Assembly: GCF_037975245.1 (NCBI RefSeq) | Contig: NC_092574.1 | Span: 9,399,713 to 9,463,712, forward strand | Length of the DNA: 64,000 bases | Source: Apostichopus japonicus | Taxonomy: Eukaryota > Echinodermata > Holothuroidea > Aspidochirotida > Stichopodidae | Reading direction: 5' to 3' | Part shown: positions 1 to 11,200 of the stretch, piece after piece | How positions within the stretch are numbered: position 1 is the stretch's first letter | How the letters are laid out: each line of letters starts with the position of its first letter | The notes under the pieces: model-generated | What the model was told of the DNA's origin: nothing | The model's input: the letters and a program-made list of their open reading frames with translations, nothing else | The model's database searches: none | Position numbers and translations under genes: made by a program

Positions 1-1637
1 TATAACTGCCTCCATGTGACAGTTGATAACTGAAATATTATTTCTAGATACTCATGTAGAAAAAACAAATATACAGTTATAAACTAAAAATTTTGGCTAC
101 AACTTACAATAATGCAAATTTATGCAAATTAGTATGTTATGGTTGTAATTTTAATGAAAAAAATATGAAACAGAAAACTTGAGGAATCCCTCTAAAACAA
201 AAAGTATAGCATTTGGTCCTGCTGAACACTTTAATGTTTTCATGCCAGTTTCATTTTCCAGAGAATGGCCCTTATGCAACATGGAAGTATGAACTAAGGG
301 TATAACCTTCTTGCAGGAAACCCTGTTTGAGCTATTGGTATTACAATTATAACTGGTCAGTTTCAATCAAAACAATTTGGACTTCTCTCCTAGGCAATAC
401 AGAGAATAGGATAGGCCCTAGGTCTAACTACTATGAATACTAACCATCCTACAGTATAGGCTAAGCCTATTATGTAGACTACTATTTAAGGTAAGAAGAC
501 GAAATAGCTTTTAGAAGAAAGTAGGACATCAGAAAATTTGGTCCAATATAGTTTACCATAGATTTAGATTAAATGTCTTACTACTCGGCTGTGAGCCTAT
601 GCATCAATGCGTGTAAGCTGGACTAACTGTGGGAATTGGGTTAGTCTGCACTAGTGGTGTGGAGCCTAAAACAATTCACATAGGTTCCAATGATACAAGT
701 CAACCAACAACTGGAAAGACCTTGTGATTGAACTAACATATAACACTTAAACTCAACTAATGATGATCAATATCTCGGAAAAGAAGGGAATTTAACTGAC
801 ATTCAGTTTGTAAAATGTTGGGTACATTTTGGTAGAGCTGTTTTTGCAATGCCTACTGCTGATTTCTACTGCAGCAGCACCATATAAATCTTGTGAAACC
901 ATTTTCTTATCTACCCTTTTGGCCAACTGTGCCAGAAACACAAGCAAAAAAAGTATACATAGCCATAGCAAATAATTGTGATTAATTTGTCACAAATTAT
1001 CATGAAAAATCTTCACTTCATTGGAATGAAATTGTTTTTGGCAGGGGAGAGGCCTAATATTAATAGCCTACTTGACCATAAACAGTATGGAACTGAGGCC
1101 TATGCCTAGACTGTGACCATTGGCAATGGAATTAAATGAAACACAAGGCACCTTGAAACTACACAAATATAGATTGGGGGGCAAAGAATCATTTCCAAAT
1201 CCCATACGAATTTTTATTCGTAAAATTGGTTCCGATTATAAGTTAGGCCAATAGGTTTATAATTGGTACTCATTAGTGAATTAGTTTGATAAATGATGTA
1301 CACTGTTGTTACAGCAGTCAGTGTATGTCCATAGCCTAACCTAGCAGTGACAGTGCCAATTTAGTCATTTTCAATGTAGACTATGATGAACACTGCCGAG
1401 TCGTTTATTATCGGTAACTATGTTGGAGTAAACATCCTTCGGATTTTATTAAATATTTCCTAGTAGCTTTGCCAGAAACTTAAGATTCAATAATGTATCA
1501 GTCTAGACTATTACTACACCGTATAAGGGGAAATGAGTGATATTATTGGAAACATGGTTAGCGTTAGTCCTAGTACTACAGACGGTAAGCCTATATTGTA
1601 TGTATAGGTTAGCCTATATTAGTGTGGTGATTCAGAG
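1..1637. other. No gene recognised
   Basis: AT-rich sequence with scattered stops in all frames. I see no splice-bounded exon, RNA gene or repeat family that I can name. If the minus-strand exon at 1712-1829 is real, this stretch would be its downstream intron. Confidence 0.5.
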
Positions 1638-1711
1638 TTAAGTTCCACCAGAAACTACTTTGGTTTTCTTCCCCAAAATAAATACAAATTGTCCATATTT
1701 TGTAGTAATAC

Positions 1712-1829
1712 CTGGCGTCTGGGCCTCTGCTTTATCTAACTGTGTGGGTATTATTTGCAGTATACTCAAGGCCAGGGTGAGCCACATCTGAGCGAGGCCT
1801 GTCGGGTCCGATCGTGAGCAGCCCGCCAT
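1712..1829 (-). CDS. Possible first coding exon with signal peptide
   Basis: On the minus strand an ATG at 1829 opens 39 codons plus one base and then meets a donor-like CAG|gtatta. The peptide starts MAGCSRSDPTGLAQMW and continues with a hydrophobic stretch (LTLALSILQII) and then polar residues, as expected for a secretory signal peptide or signal anchor. Local CpG content is higher than in the flanks, which suits a 5' exon near a promoter. The remaining exons would lie off the left edge, so no family can be assigned. It could be a chance open frame: the donor is not a strong one and no partner exon is visible. Confidence 0.33.
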
Positions 1830-2582
1830 CGTTTCTTAACTTTGTACATGTAGTATGTGTACGTACGTAGTAGTAGTATTATGTGGTCGTTTGTACCTGT
1901 GTACGTTTGTGTACCAAGTTCAGTAAGTTTCGGTACGGTATGTACACAATCAAACTGAACGCATGCTTCTCAATAACGTAACTGAAGTTGTCATCACTGA
2001 AGAAATTTGCATAACACTGTATCACCCTAGTTTCATCGATTTATCATTATTGTGTGTGACAGAACATAATAATATTTAAGTATCTTTACGGTTCAACTTT
2101 GTAATTCAACATCAGCCTCGTCAGTAGAATGAGTAAAATAACGTGATAATGTGACTATGTTAATGAACTTTCCCAGTTAATTAAGTTACATCCTTGGTAA
2201 TCACGCCACACCTTCTCTTCGTAATACATATTCATGTTTCCTGATAACTTGCAACTCCGATTGGCTCGTGTTTACCGTTATTCAGAGAGAGAACAAATAT
2301 GCTAACAAAAAACGATGTAAACACAACTTTCTGGGTCCTTCGACCATCAAAATCACGTTTTTTATTAACAATACCAAGACACTGATTGTAACAAAAACTG
2401 ATTGAAGAACAAAGAAGAAACGGGGGTCCCTGGTCAGACTTATCTAAGGAATGAAATCAGTTGATAATCTAATAAATGCAGTAATTTTTTTATTTGGAAG
2501 TTATATTCGCCCCAGTTTACCCAAAATACATATGCATGTTGCGATCTAACCCAAACGGATACTAAAAATGAGACAGGTTTTA
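1830..2582. other. No gene recognised; possible upstream region of the minus-strand exon
   Basis: Holds short CGTACGTA-like runs and a TAGTAGTAG run but no supportable exon. If 1712-1829 is a first exon, its promoter would lie here. No TATA box or other regulatory site stands out clearly enough to call. Confidence 0.3.
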
Positions 2583-2660
2583 GTTTATTTCAGTTCAGTT
2601 TAGTTCAGTTCAGTTCAGTTCAGTTCATTTCAATTCAGTTCAGTTCAGTTTAGTAGAGAG
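2583..2660. repeat. GTTCA pentanucleotide microsatellite
   Basis: About 14 imperfect copies of GTTCA with TTTCA and TTTAG variants. It sits at the 3' end of the minus-strand retroelement fragment and is probably its tail. Confidence 0.75.
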
Positions 2661-3420
2661 AAAAAAACGGATCAGGAGGGACAGTCAAGTCAAATCAATT
2701 CTTGTGAAAGGAAAAACAACCGAAGACACAAAATATCAGACCCGATTACAATGCTCAATTAAAGTGCTTGTCCAAAACATGCTTGAACTCATTTACACTA
2801 CTTGCAAGTACAATTTTCTCAGGCAAACCGTTCCACTAATTCACAACCCTACTATATGAAAAGTATGCCGAATAATAATCCTACTTCTTAACTTCTACAG
2901 TTTAAGACCTCTGGTACATATGTTAGCAACATAGCAAACATGAAAAAGTCAGTGAAAGATAAATTGTCAAAACCATACACAATCTTGAAACCTGATTCAA
3001 GTCACCACGTAACCTCCTAAGCTCCAGTGTGGTGAGATTCAGCAGCTGTAACCGCCTATAGTAAGGAACACGCCCTTTATTGAACTGATCATCTACACGG
3101 TAGCCATCCTCTGTACCTTCTCGAGAACTTCCTTATCCTTAGCAAAAAAATATGGGTTCCAAGCCTGCACAGCATACTCCAGAAGTGGCCTAACCAATTG
3201 CTTATAAAGCCTAACAACTATGTCCTTTTTCAGAAAAGTTCCTCTTGATCATATCTAAAATCCTTTTACCTCTTTCAGCAGATTCGACAAACAATGTTTA
3301 GAAGTTTGCAGAGATGAGTCTATGTAGATACCTAGGTGTCTTTCAACAAAGACCTCCAGCAACTCCCCACCGAAGTTAATTTGAGTGTTTACTTTTGGTT
3401 ACTACTAACAATGTGCATCA
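2583..3420 (-). mobile_element. Decayed CR1/jockey-like non-LTR retrotransposon 3' end
   Basis: Read on the minus strand, 3250-2990 gives broken frames resembling the C-terminal reverse-transcriptase connection region of CR1/jockey-like LINEs: YKQLVRPLLEYAVQAWNPYF, then EVLEKVQR, in the order expected of the family. Internal stops and frameshifts show it is dead. At its 3' end (2583-2660) lies a GTTCA pentanucleotide array, read TGAAC on the element strand, matching the microsatellite tails of such elements. The sub-terminal part (2690-2760) recurs in opposite orientation at 27905-28050, which supports a dispersed element rather than a host gene. Confidence 0.62.
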
Positions 3421-3629
3421 CTTTGAAATTCTCAATATAACATTTAAAGCATTTGCCATTCCTGAGACCAGGAAAAAACCTTATCCAAAATTAATTTGAA
3501 ATTTCTCAGAATCGCTTTTGGAAGAGACCTCAGAATACAGTAACTATATTATCTGCTTGTGGTGCCCTCAGAGAAACAACCGCATCGATTTAACTTTTTG
3601 CTTGGATCTGACATAAGGCTTTTGGGTTA

Positions 3630-3879
3630 TCCTTAATAAGTTTGTGAAGTGAGGGCCAGTGGGTACAAATGTATCGAAAAAAGTTCGGAAGAAAAGTGCA
3701 GTCGCGAAAGATGGGGTGTATGACTGACACTGCCCGTATCAATGACGAGTAGCGCGGAGGGGGGGGGGGGGGGGGGTACAAGGCAACAGTCGGAATTTTC
3801 AGGCTTCACTGCCCATCCAGTTGGAATTTCAGCCACTACACCCCCCCCCCCCAATCATCAGGCCTTAGCTACGTCCCTG
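3630..3879 (+). mobile_element. Non-autonomous hAT-like terminus
   Basis: This stretch is closely similar to 51030-51276, including a CAGTGGGTACAAATGTATCG-like block, a poly-G run, a poly-C run and a shared end reading GGCCTTAGCTACGTCCCTG. On the other strand that end reads CAGGGACGTAGCTAAGGCC, the style of hAT terminal repeats. No transposase is present and the opposite end was not found here. Proline- and glycine-rich frames across it are products of the homopolymer runs. Confidence 0.5.
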
Positions 3880-3960
3880 CGCCACCCCACCCCCTCCTCC
3901 TCCTCCTCCTCCTCCTCCTTGATGGTGACTGTTTGTCCCTCCTGATCCTTTTTTTTCTTA
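3880..3960 (+). repeat. Low-complexity CTC run and retroelement tail relic
   Basis: A CCTCCTCCT run (3893-3919) is followed by TGTCCCTCCTGATCC and a poly-T. This tail resembles the inverted sequence at 2665-2695 and the plus-strand copy at 28020-28045, so it is probably a truncated 3' end of the same retroelement family. Confidence 0.4.
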
Positions 3961-6023
3961 ACGAAATGTTGACCAAGAGAGAATGAAAATGTTGTGGCAA
4001 AGTTGATGTATTCACCATGCAGTAGGTAAAAGACAATGTATAATAGACCCAGGCTAGAAGGGAAACATAATGCTACACGTTATCGTAGCCAAACATGCAA
4101 AAGGATAAAGGTAAATAAGAAGAAGTTAGATGCACAATTAGGCAAAAACGAAGAATGTGGAAGTTGTTTAGGAGGACTAATTCTGAATCTCTTTGGCCAA
4201 GTTCAAATTTCATCAATTGAAGGGTGAACGCTCTCTGAAGCAATATTGAAGTTCGAAAATAAAATTGCCGTAAATATTAATCATAAGCAAGTAAGCAACT
4301 TAGTATAAGTTATCTGCTTGAAGGCTACATAGACTAGGCCTACTAACTACAAAAGCTATGTTAATGTAACAAATAGGAACACTTTTTTATTTCAACAAAT
4401 TATATTCGACGACATAGTGAATTGCCAAAAAATACAGTGCTTTTTCCTGGCGCACTTAATATATATTTTTTTCTTTGGGGGGAAGGGGGTTGGGGCTATT
4501 TATCGCTCACATGAAAAAATGTTCAATTGTTTACTTCATTCCATCATAGCAAAACAGAAAGCTCCAATACTGTTGCATTTCTTAAACTAAGCATTGTAAA
4601 GCATTAAAAAAGGCATTGTAAAGATTTATTATTGATTTTGCGACAAAGTTTCTCTTTGTATTCCCATAAGTTTCAAAGTTCAAAGAACACACCAAAACAA
4701 GATAAGAACACTGATAAGTTATGATAATATACAATTCGGGGAAGTGAGGACGTCTGGGTAAATCGAGTTGTGTGTATTATGCACTGGTTTTGGCAGGAAC
4801 TTGATGCGTGGGCTAAAGATGTTGTAGTCATTTCATAATTATCTCTCAAAAGACTTATTTACTACTTCCCAACAGTTATAGCAGCCTTTATGAATGATAG
4901 TATAAAAACACTTTTTATCTCATTCAGTTGATTCTGTATCTTCTCTCTGTAATATTTTACACACCTTGTCCTACAGCATATATATCACTTGTACTTTCCA
5001 GTCTTGTTCGATAGGTCATATAGATTGGAATTATTATACCGTACGTTACTTAAAATTCATTGCATTTGTTGTAAATGATGGCAGTTAATTGCTGATATCA
5101 CGAATTCACGAGCAAAAAGTAAAACGGTTGCCGTACGGCATAGAAATTCTCAAAATGATTGATCAAAGAAACATCAACTGGCATGGCCTGATTTTGGAAA
5201 AGGTGGCGCTCTACATCAACAGGGCGATATATTAAAAAATACTAGCCTAGCTAGTTAACGTGTATACGTGCCCTTGGAAATGAGCACTTGAAACAACAAG
5301 AGAAAATAAACAACAAATTAATAATCGAGGGTCTTTCTACAGACGAGGTTATCATGTTGTCATCTGCACCTGTTGTTACTGTAATGTATTAAGCCTTCTT
5401 CTATCTAAAAATAAGGTTTATTGTCGCTGCTGTGTTTATTGTATTATAATTATTTTTACTATTTCTTTTCAATGTTTACTGTGTGGGCTAACAGTAACAC
5501 TAGTAACAGTAACACAAGTAACAGTAAGTTAGGCCCAATCGATATCGTTACAGTACTTGACAGGGTCCATAAGGTACGGACCGTGTTGCTAAGTATGGCT
5601 TAGGCTACATTAGGCCTATATTAAACTAAGGACTAAGGTTACCAATTATGTGAAGCAATATACCTTAACTGATTGCAACTCATTGACATCTAAAATGGTT
5701 CTGTGTGTGCAGAATATGCAGGCTTTTGCCTTTGTTTCAACTCAAAGTTATTTTTAGCATTACTAGATAATTAGGCCTAAGTTGAGCCCTAACTGCTACT
5801 CGTGTACTAAAGTAGCATGGTGACTTCGAAGTTCGGACACTTAAGACTTAAAACACCCCAAAACTAAATCTTCTGGTATAAATCATTTGAAAATATACTT
5901 CATATGGTGGGAGAATTTTGTTATAGTACAATACACGGCCAAACTTTCTTTCCTGCAAACTGTTTTCACGTTGTTTTCCAAGAAGATTCTTCGTGATTGT
6001 GGAACTGGTATTTCTTTGCTAGA
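3961..6023. other. No gene recognised
   Basis: AT-rich non-coding sequence. A short AACAGTAACACTAGT-type repeat lies at 5490-5530. It could contain promoter or 5' untranslated exons of the ELMOD gene, but I can support none. Confidence 0.45.
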
Positions 6024-6292
6024 GTATTGCGAAGTTCGGACACGCAACCCACAGTGTGGCGCTGGTGATAAAATTGGTGGCGCAGTTGCTCTTTCAGTAA
6101 TTATAACAGACTTCATAGATCTTCGGCATTTTATTGACAAATATGTAAGTAATTTTCTTGCCATTTTGGAGAGAAAATAACTGTAGCTTCGTACTTTTTG
6201 GTGAAATTTGACTCTTCCTGTAGATTTTCATGGTGAAATCGTGTATTTCTTAGGGTGTCCGAACTTTCGCAGTATGCCGAACTTCGCAATAC
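6024..6292. mobile_element. Small inverted-repeat element (MITE-like)
   Basis: GTATTGCGAAGTTCGG at 6024-6039 is repeated in exact inverted orientation at 6277-6292, enclosing 269 bp. Related copies of the core GAAGTTCGGACAC occur at about 5827 (direct) and 6255-6271 (inverted), so the motif is iterated near the ends as in many small DNA transposons. Open frames of 93-97 codons on both strands overlap the element but have no recognisable domain. No target duplication was identified. Confidence 0.5.
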
Positions 6293-8036
6293 TGACTATA
6301 CTAGTACTAAGTGTTACTGTTAGGTCTAAATGTTTGGCATATTGCCATTGAGACCGAACAAACGTTAGACCTAGTTCTTGACTAGGCCTAAGATTTTTGT
6401 AAGAAATGCCCAGTGTTCTATAAAGAGATGTAACTATAGTTGTAGGACCACTTCGGTGATCTCTCCTAGCATCTGGATGCGTGAATGCCCAGTCAACACT
6501 TCCAGATCAATCTAATCACACCTTCTCCTAAGTTAGATCCAGTTGCTATCATATTCCTTGAAGTAACCTGAGTATTCAATAGGATCCAAGTCCAAGTCTC
6601 ATCCTCTTGATGAGCAGAATTCTGTGTACGTGTGTTTTGAGGGGGAGGTTTGTGTGTGTGTGTGGGGGGTTGGAATAATTGATCTTGTGGAGGGTTGTTG
6701 ATTTTGTGAAGTATTATCCAACAATTTAATTCTTGTTGAAGTTAAAAACCTTTAGACTAGTTGCCTGGGGTAACATTAGGTCTATCTGTGACACTGCAAA
6801 GTTAGTGACAGTTTGTTTTTAAGTTTGTGGACCTTTTCAGTTAGCAGCTTTTATTGAACATTGTGTCCTCTCTCTCTCTCTCAAAAAAAAAGCAGGGGGG
6901 GGGGGGAAGGGATAACCAGACTTTGATAATTGATAGTGAAATTGATAGTGAGCAGACACTGATGAATTTTTACTGCTGCTAAAGCCTAATTTAGGCATAA
7001 CCTAACTTAATGTGGCAGAGGTAACAAGAGTGGTTTTAGTTTCACAGTGTCCTATTAATATGTGAAGTAATCATCAGCTGTTTAATTTCACATTGTTTAC
7101 TTGTGATATTGAAACCTTTTTACTTCTAATGTATGTTCAGCTCTCTTTTCTGGCAATTTTTAATTTCTAATTCACAACCTCAAGGCTTTGTTTGTTTCTG
7201 ATTTACATTGTGGAAGTCTTTCTTTAGTTTCACTTGTGTTTGAGATTCTTTTATTATTGGAGTGTTTATATCATTTCAGTTGAAGGTGTTCGACCACCGT
7301 TGAGGATCATTAACAGTTTGCATCCATATTTTGTTGCATTTTTTATTTTGAATTGTGATCAAGATATCATCAGGAAATGTTAATCAGTATTCTATCTTTT
7401 GTTTGTTGCAACAAAATTTCTTTCCAGTCATTTAAATTTTTTACCAAAAAAAGTCATTAAACGTCATTTTGTACATAACCGTATGATTCTATCTAGGCCT
7501 ATGCTACCACATTTGTTAAAGGTCATGCATTTCGATTGGCTCAAGTCATGAGCATTATGGCTCAATAAAATATTGTAAAGAATAAGTTCTGTCACCCAAC
7601 AAAGCAAAATGAGAGCAACCTTTTTTTTGGGAGGGGGGGGGGGAGGGGGACAGAATTTGGGCAATGCATGCTGTTCAAAGTTAGTGGCGTGAGCGGGACA
7701 TTAGGGCCTCTTGGTTGGGGTCAAGTCCCATGAAACTTTTTGCTTTCATAATTTTCAAAACATATATATTACATTCAAATCAGCAATAAGGTTTAGGTCA
7801 TGGCAAATTTCATTTGGGAGGGGGGTGGGGCACCAGATCCCATGCCCTTACATTTCCAACATCGCTGTACAGAAGACCATCCTTTTCACATTATTGAAAC
7901 TTTTCGATGAAACTTTACTTCTTGACCAATGTGAATTTTACTAAAATATGTGATAAGAGTTACAATAAGGATTTCCAGAGATATCAGCATACCAGCAAGC
8001 TGAAGGTTTCTTTTTGATACTGTTCATTTAATACAG
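6293..8036. other. No gene recognised; upstream region of the ELMOD gene
   Basis: Holds a TC dinucleotide run with poly-A and poly-G (6866-6905), a GT-rich stretch (about 6630-6665) and a poly-G run (7630-7650). A consensus acceptor (tttaatacag) ends at 8036, so an untranslated first exon probably lies upstream, but I cannot place it. Confidence 0.4.
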
Positions 8037-8099
8037 AGGATAGTTTACCCGGAGGAAACCAGCTAGGTCCTTTTTTAATGCAGCAGTCCTATCAATTGC

Positions 8100-8247
8100 A
8101 TGATGTTCTTTAAGCTCTGGTGGTACTTTTACTATGGCTGGTTGCACAGAATGCTGAAATGGATATTACGTAGAACCACAGGAAAATGTGAACTTGAGCG
8201 AATCTGCTCATCTTACCCAGCAGGAGCAGAAAGAACTCGGGCAGTTG
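8100..8247 (+). CDS. ELMOD2: ELMOD coding exon 1
   Basis: Encodes residues 1-49 plus one base: MMFFKLWWYFYYGW, then KWILRRTTGKCELERIC, which matches the conserved N-terminal LTGRCELQRIC-like segment of vertebrate ELMOD1/2. Donor GTTG|gtaagt, phase 1. An ATG-ATG pair starts the frame, and an acceptor ending at 8036 suggests the exon begins at 8037 with 63 bases of 5' UTR. Confidence 0.85.
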
Positions 8248-11200
8248 GTAAGTGAAATGCATTCTAAGTCATACAGAACTACCAAAATGTGAAGTTTTGT
8301 CAGCGTAAATCGATAGCAGATCTTGAAAGAAGAGTATATCATCTTAACATCCTCTCGAAAGTTGCTGTTCGTTCCTGGATACCACAATTTGAAGTTGATA
8401 CAGTTTGTACCAAAAGTTCACGGGCCTTACGTATCGACCCTACCAGGATCTTCTTTTCAGATATTAAAAAAGAGTAATGACACAGTTAATTTTAGACTTT
8501 TTTTAAATTCTTAAATTTAATTCAGGACAGACAATTCAATTGGATGTCCACCAAACGATGAGTGGCGTAAAATAAGACAGCACATAAGGGGAATAATATG
8601 AAAGGAAGCAGGATATGAACTGGCCACAAGAGATCAAAGGGCTGAGGAGATAATTGTGTAACTGAGCACAATAAATGGGAGTTATTTAATAAAAGTTAAT
8701 GGGGAGTAAGATAAAACATAAGGGAGGATTTGGAAAGAAAATAACATGCTAATGTGGATGGACACAAATTGTGATTAAGAGATGATTTGATGAGGAAGAA
8801 GTGTGTTTACTAATTGATAGTAGGAAAACAGGAGCAGAGGAGAAGAAGAAAAATTGTGAAAGACAGTTTGTGCTTGTAGATACCGACCACCCCATCCCCT
8901 CCCCCCCCCATCCCGCTTGGCATCAGGTGTGAATTAATTGTTTAGCTTTCTTTCTTTTTCTCTTCAACTCTTTACAGAATATTCTTTAAGCAAGTCTAAA
9001 TTGGCAGCTCTGAAGATCCTTTTAGTCTCCGACGATCTCAATGCCTCTGATGCAGCCAACAACATTATCACTCTGAAGGGCGTCGACATTACTAGAAACG
9101 AAGGGTTAGTTTTCAGTTACCAGGTATAGAATATCACAGTTGTAAACAATTTGAGACACAATGCCAGTGCTTGAAAACAATCTAAAGACAAAAACCAAGT
9201 TCTCCCTGGCATTTATTTTGAATCACAACACACAACCATTCAATTACTTGCATACAGGCTTTTGTGGGAGCTGTCCATGAATATTTGCTGATAAATAAGC
9301 AGTATTACAGGGCTCATGTTAGATACAGATAATAAGGCCAGTTCTCTCTGACCGACGATTGTTAACCCGACTTAGCATGTGTTTTAAGTTGTGAATCTCC
9401 ACTGTCAGAAAATGACCAGCGTCCTTTTCTTGTGTGCCACTGGCAAATGGCAAAATCTGTGAGGCATCTAGCAATCTATCATCTAGAAAACAGTCCGAAT
9501 TCCAAAGGCATGTGATACATTCGTTCTATAATCTTCTCAAAGTTTGGACCACAGGTCTTTTTAAAATTGCTTGATGAGAATGATATAAATGTTTGCCCTC
9601 AAGAGTTGTAGAAAAGATTGAACTATTTCTGAATTGTTGTAACCTTAAAGCAACTTTTGCCATGCTTAAAGAGCTATAGAGGTGACAGTGAAGGGACAAG
9701 AGTTTTAGATGCTGAAGCTGAAAAACCATTAATTTATGTCTGGCATACAATCTTTGTGAACAAAATTTGCATGTGATGTTCTTTCCTATTCAGCAAAGAT
9801 ATCTTGTTTTATTTCTCGTTTAGTTTTCGTCCAGCCTTGTTGCAGTGTTTGCGTCACATCAGCGGCTACCAGAAGCTTGTATCGGAGGTGACCCGTCTCC
9901 AGAAGGAGAAGTATTCAACAGCCATAGACGACCACGAACAACAACTATTAAAGGTAAAACATAGTGATGATTATATTCGTTTCACTTGAAATGTGAAATA
10001 TATTTCACATCGTAAAGAATGTTTTGCAGTAATTTGTTACCAATTTAAGATGAACATAATTGACACATTTGATCATGGAGACTGGATAGAAAAAAAATTT
10101 AAAAAAATGTTCAGCTAAATTAATGATTGTCAAACTGTGGAAATAGAGAAAAATAAAAAGTGAAGAGGGAATAAAAGAGTAAGTATAAGAAAGAATAAAA
10201 ATAAAAAATAAAAAAGAATAAAAATATAGAAAAATAAAAAACAAGGAGAAAATTCAGTATGAAATATAAGAGTCCTTTTTTGCCAAATATATGGGCATAA
10301 ATTTATGATGAAAAGCTTGGAATTTTACCATTGATAGAGAATGTGTGATTCACTGCTCTACTGCTCCACTGCTTAAGACAATATGTGTTATAGGGATTAT
10401 ATATGTGAATAGTAACAATGACATCCAAATAGAGGTACTGTTGTTTAGTCTTCTAATTTCACAATTTTTGCAGGATATGACTTTGGTTCCTTATAAAATC
10501 TGGTGGATCCCGGGTAAGAAACCTGCTACACATCTTTAAACTTGTGTAGCAATCCGATCATTTTGCATAGCATTTTATGATACGAAAGTCCCAATACCAG
10601 ATAAATCATTCCCTGTGTCTGGACGGAGCATTTCTTGACTAATTTGTAATTACATGCAGTAACCTGGAATGCTTCAACTTTCCTCTCTAGCTCTGGAGTT
10701 TGCTCAAACCTGGAGTGCCGTTAGAAGCAAGAAAGACCAAGCAGTGGGGTGAGCTCGGATTCCAGGGAAACGACCCCGCAACAGACTTTAGAGGAATGGG
10801 TGAGCATTTACAACGGTCAGAATTTCATAAACCCCGAAAAAACTAGTCATGGTTGGCTAACTTTAACGTAACCTAGATTCACTCAGGTAGCTTTGAGAGA
10901 CCCTTTATTATGAATCCCACTACTTACATGTCAGGAATCAGAATTTGTTCATTGTCATGGTTTTCATGCCTATAATGTTCATTGTAACAATGTTTGTGCT
11001 CAGCATCAGCAATTGTTGACTTACTCTGGTATTAGCCATGCTTACTCGAAACAAAAGACATTTTTGTTATATCAATTGGTTACCCCACCCCCCCCCCCCT
11101 TAGTTTGTTCCTAGACCATGAATGTGACTTTGCTAACCCTTTATTTGCTACTACATCATAGACGAGCTTCTGAAATTTTCTCACATTCATTTTGACTCTA

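Noticed and set aside
3590-3945. Proline- and glycine-rich short frames on both strands
   Set aside because: Products of poly-G, poly-C and CTC runs inside a hAT-like terminus.
5883-6180. 93- and 97-codon frames on both strands
   Set aside because: Overlap an inverted-repeat element and shadow each other; no splice context or known domain.
10477-10515. Exon-like segment after tttttgcag and before CCGG|gtaaga in ELMOD intron 3
   Set aside because: Exons 3 and 4 join directly in phase 0 and match the family (HEQQLLK then LWSLLKPG); inserting this piece would break frame.
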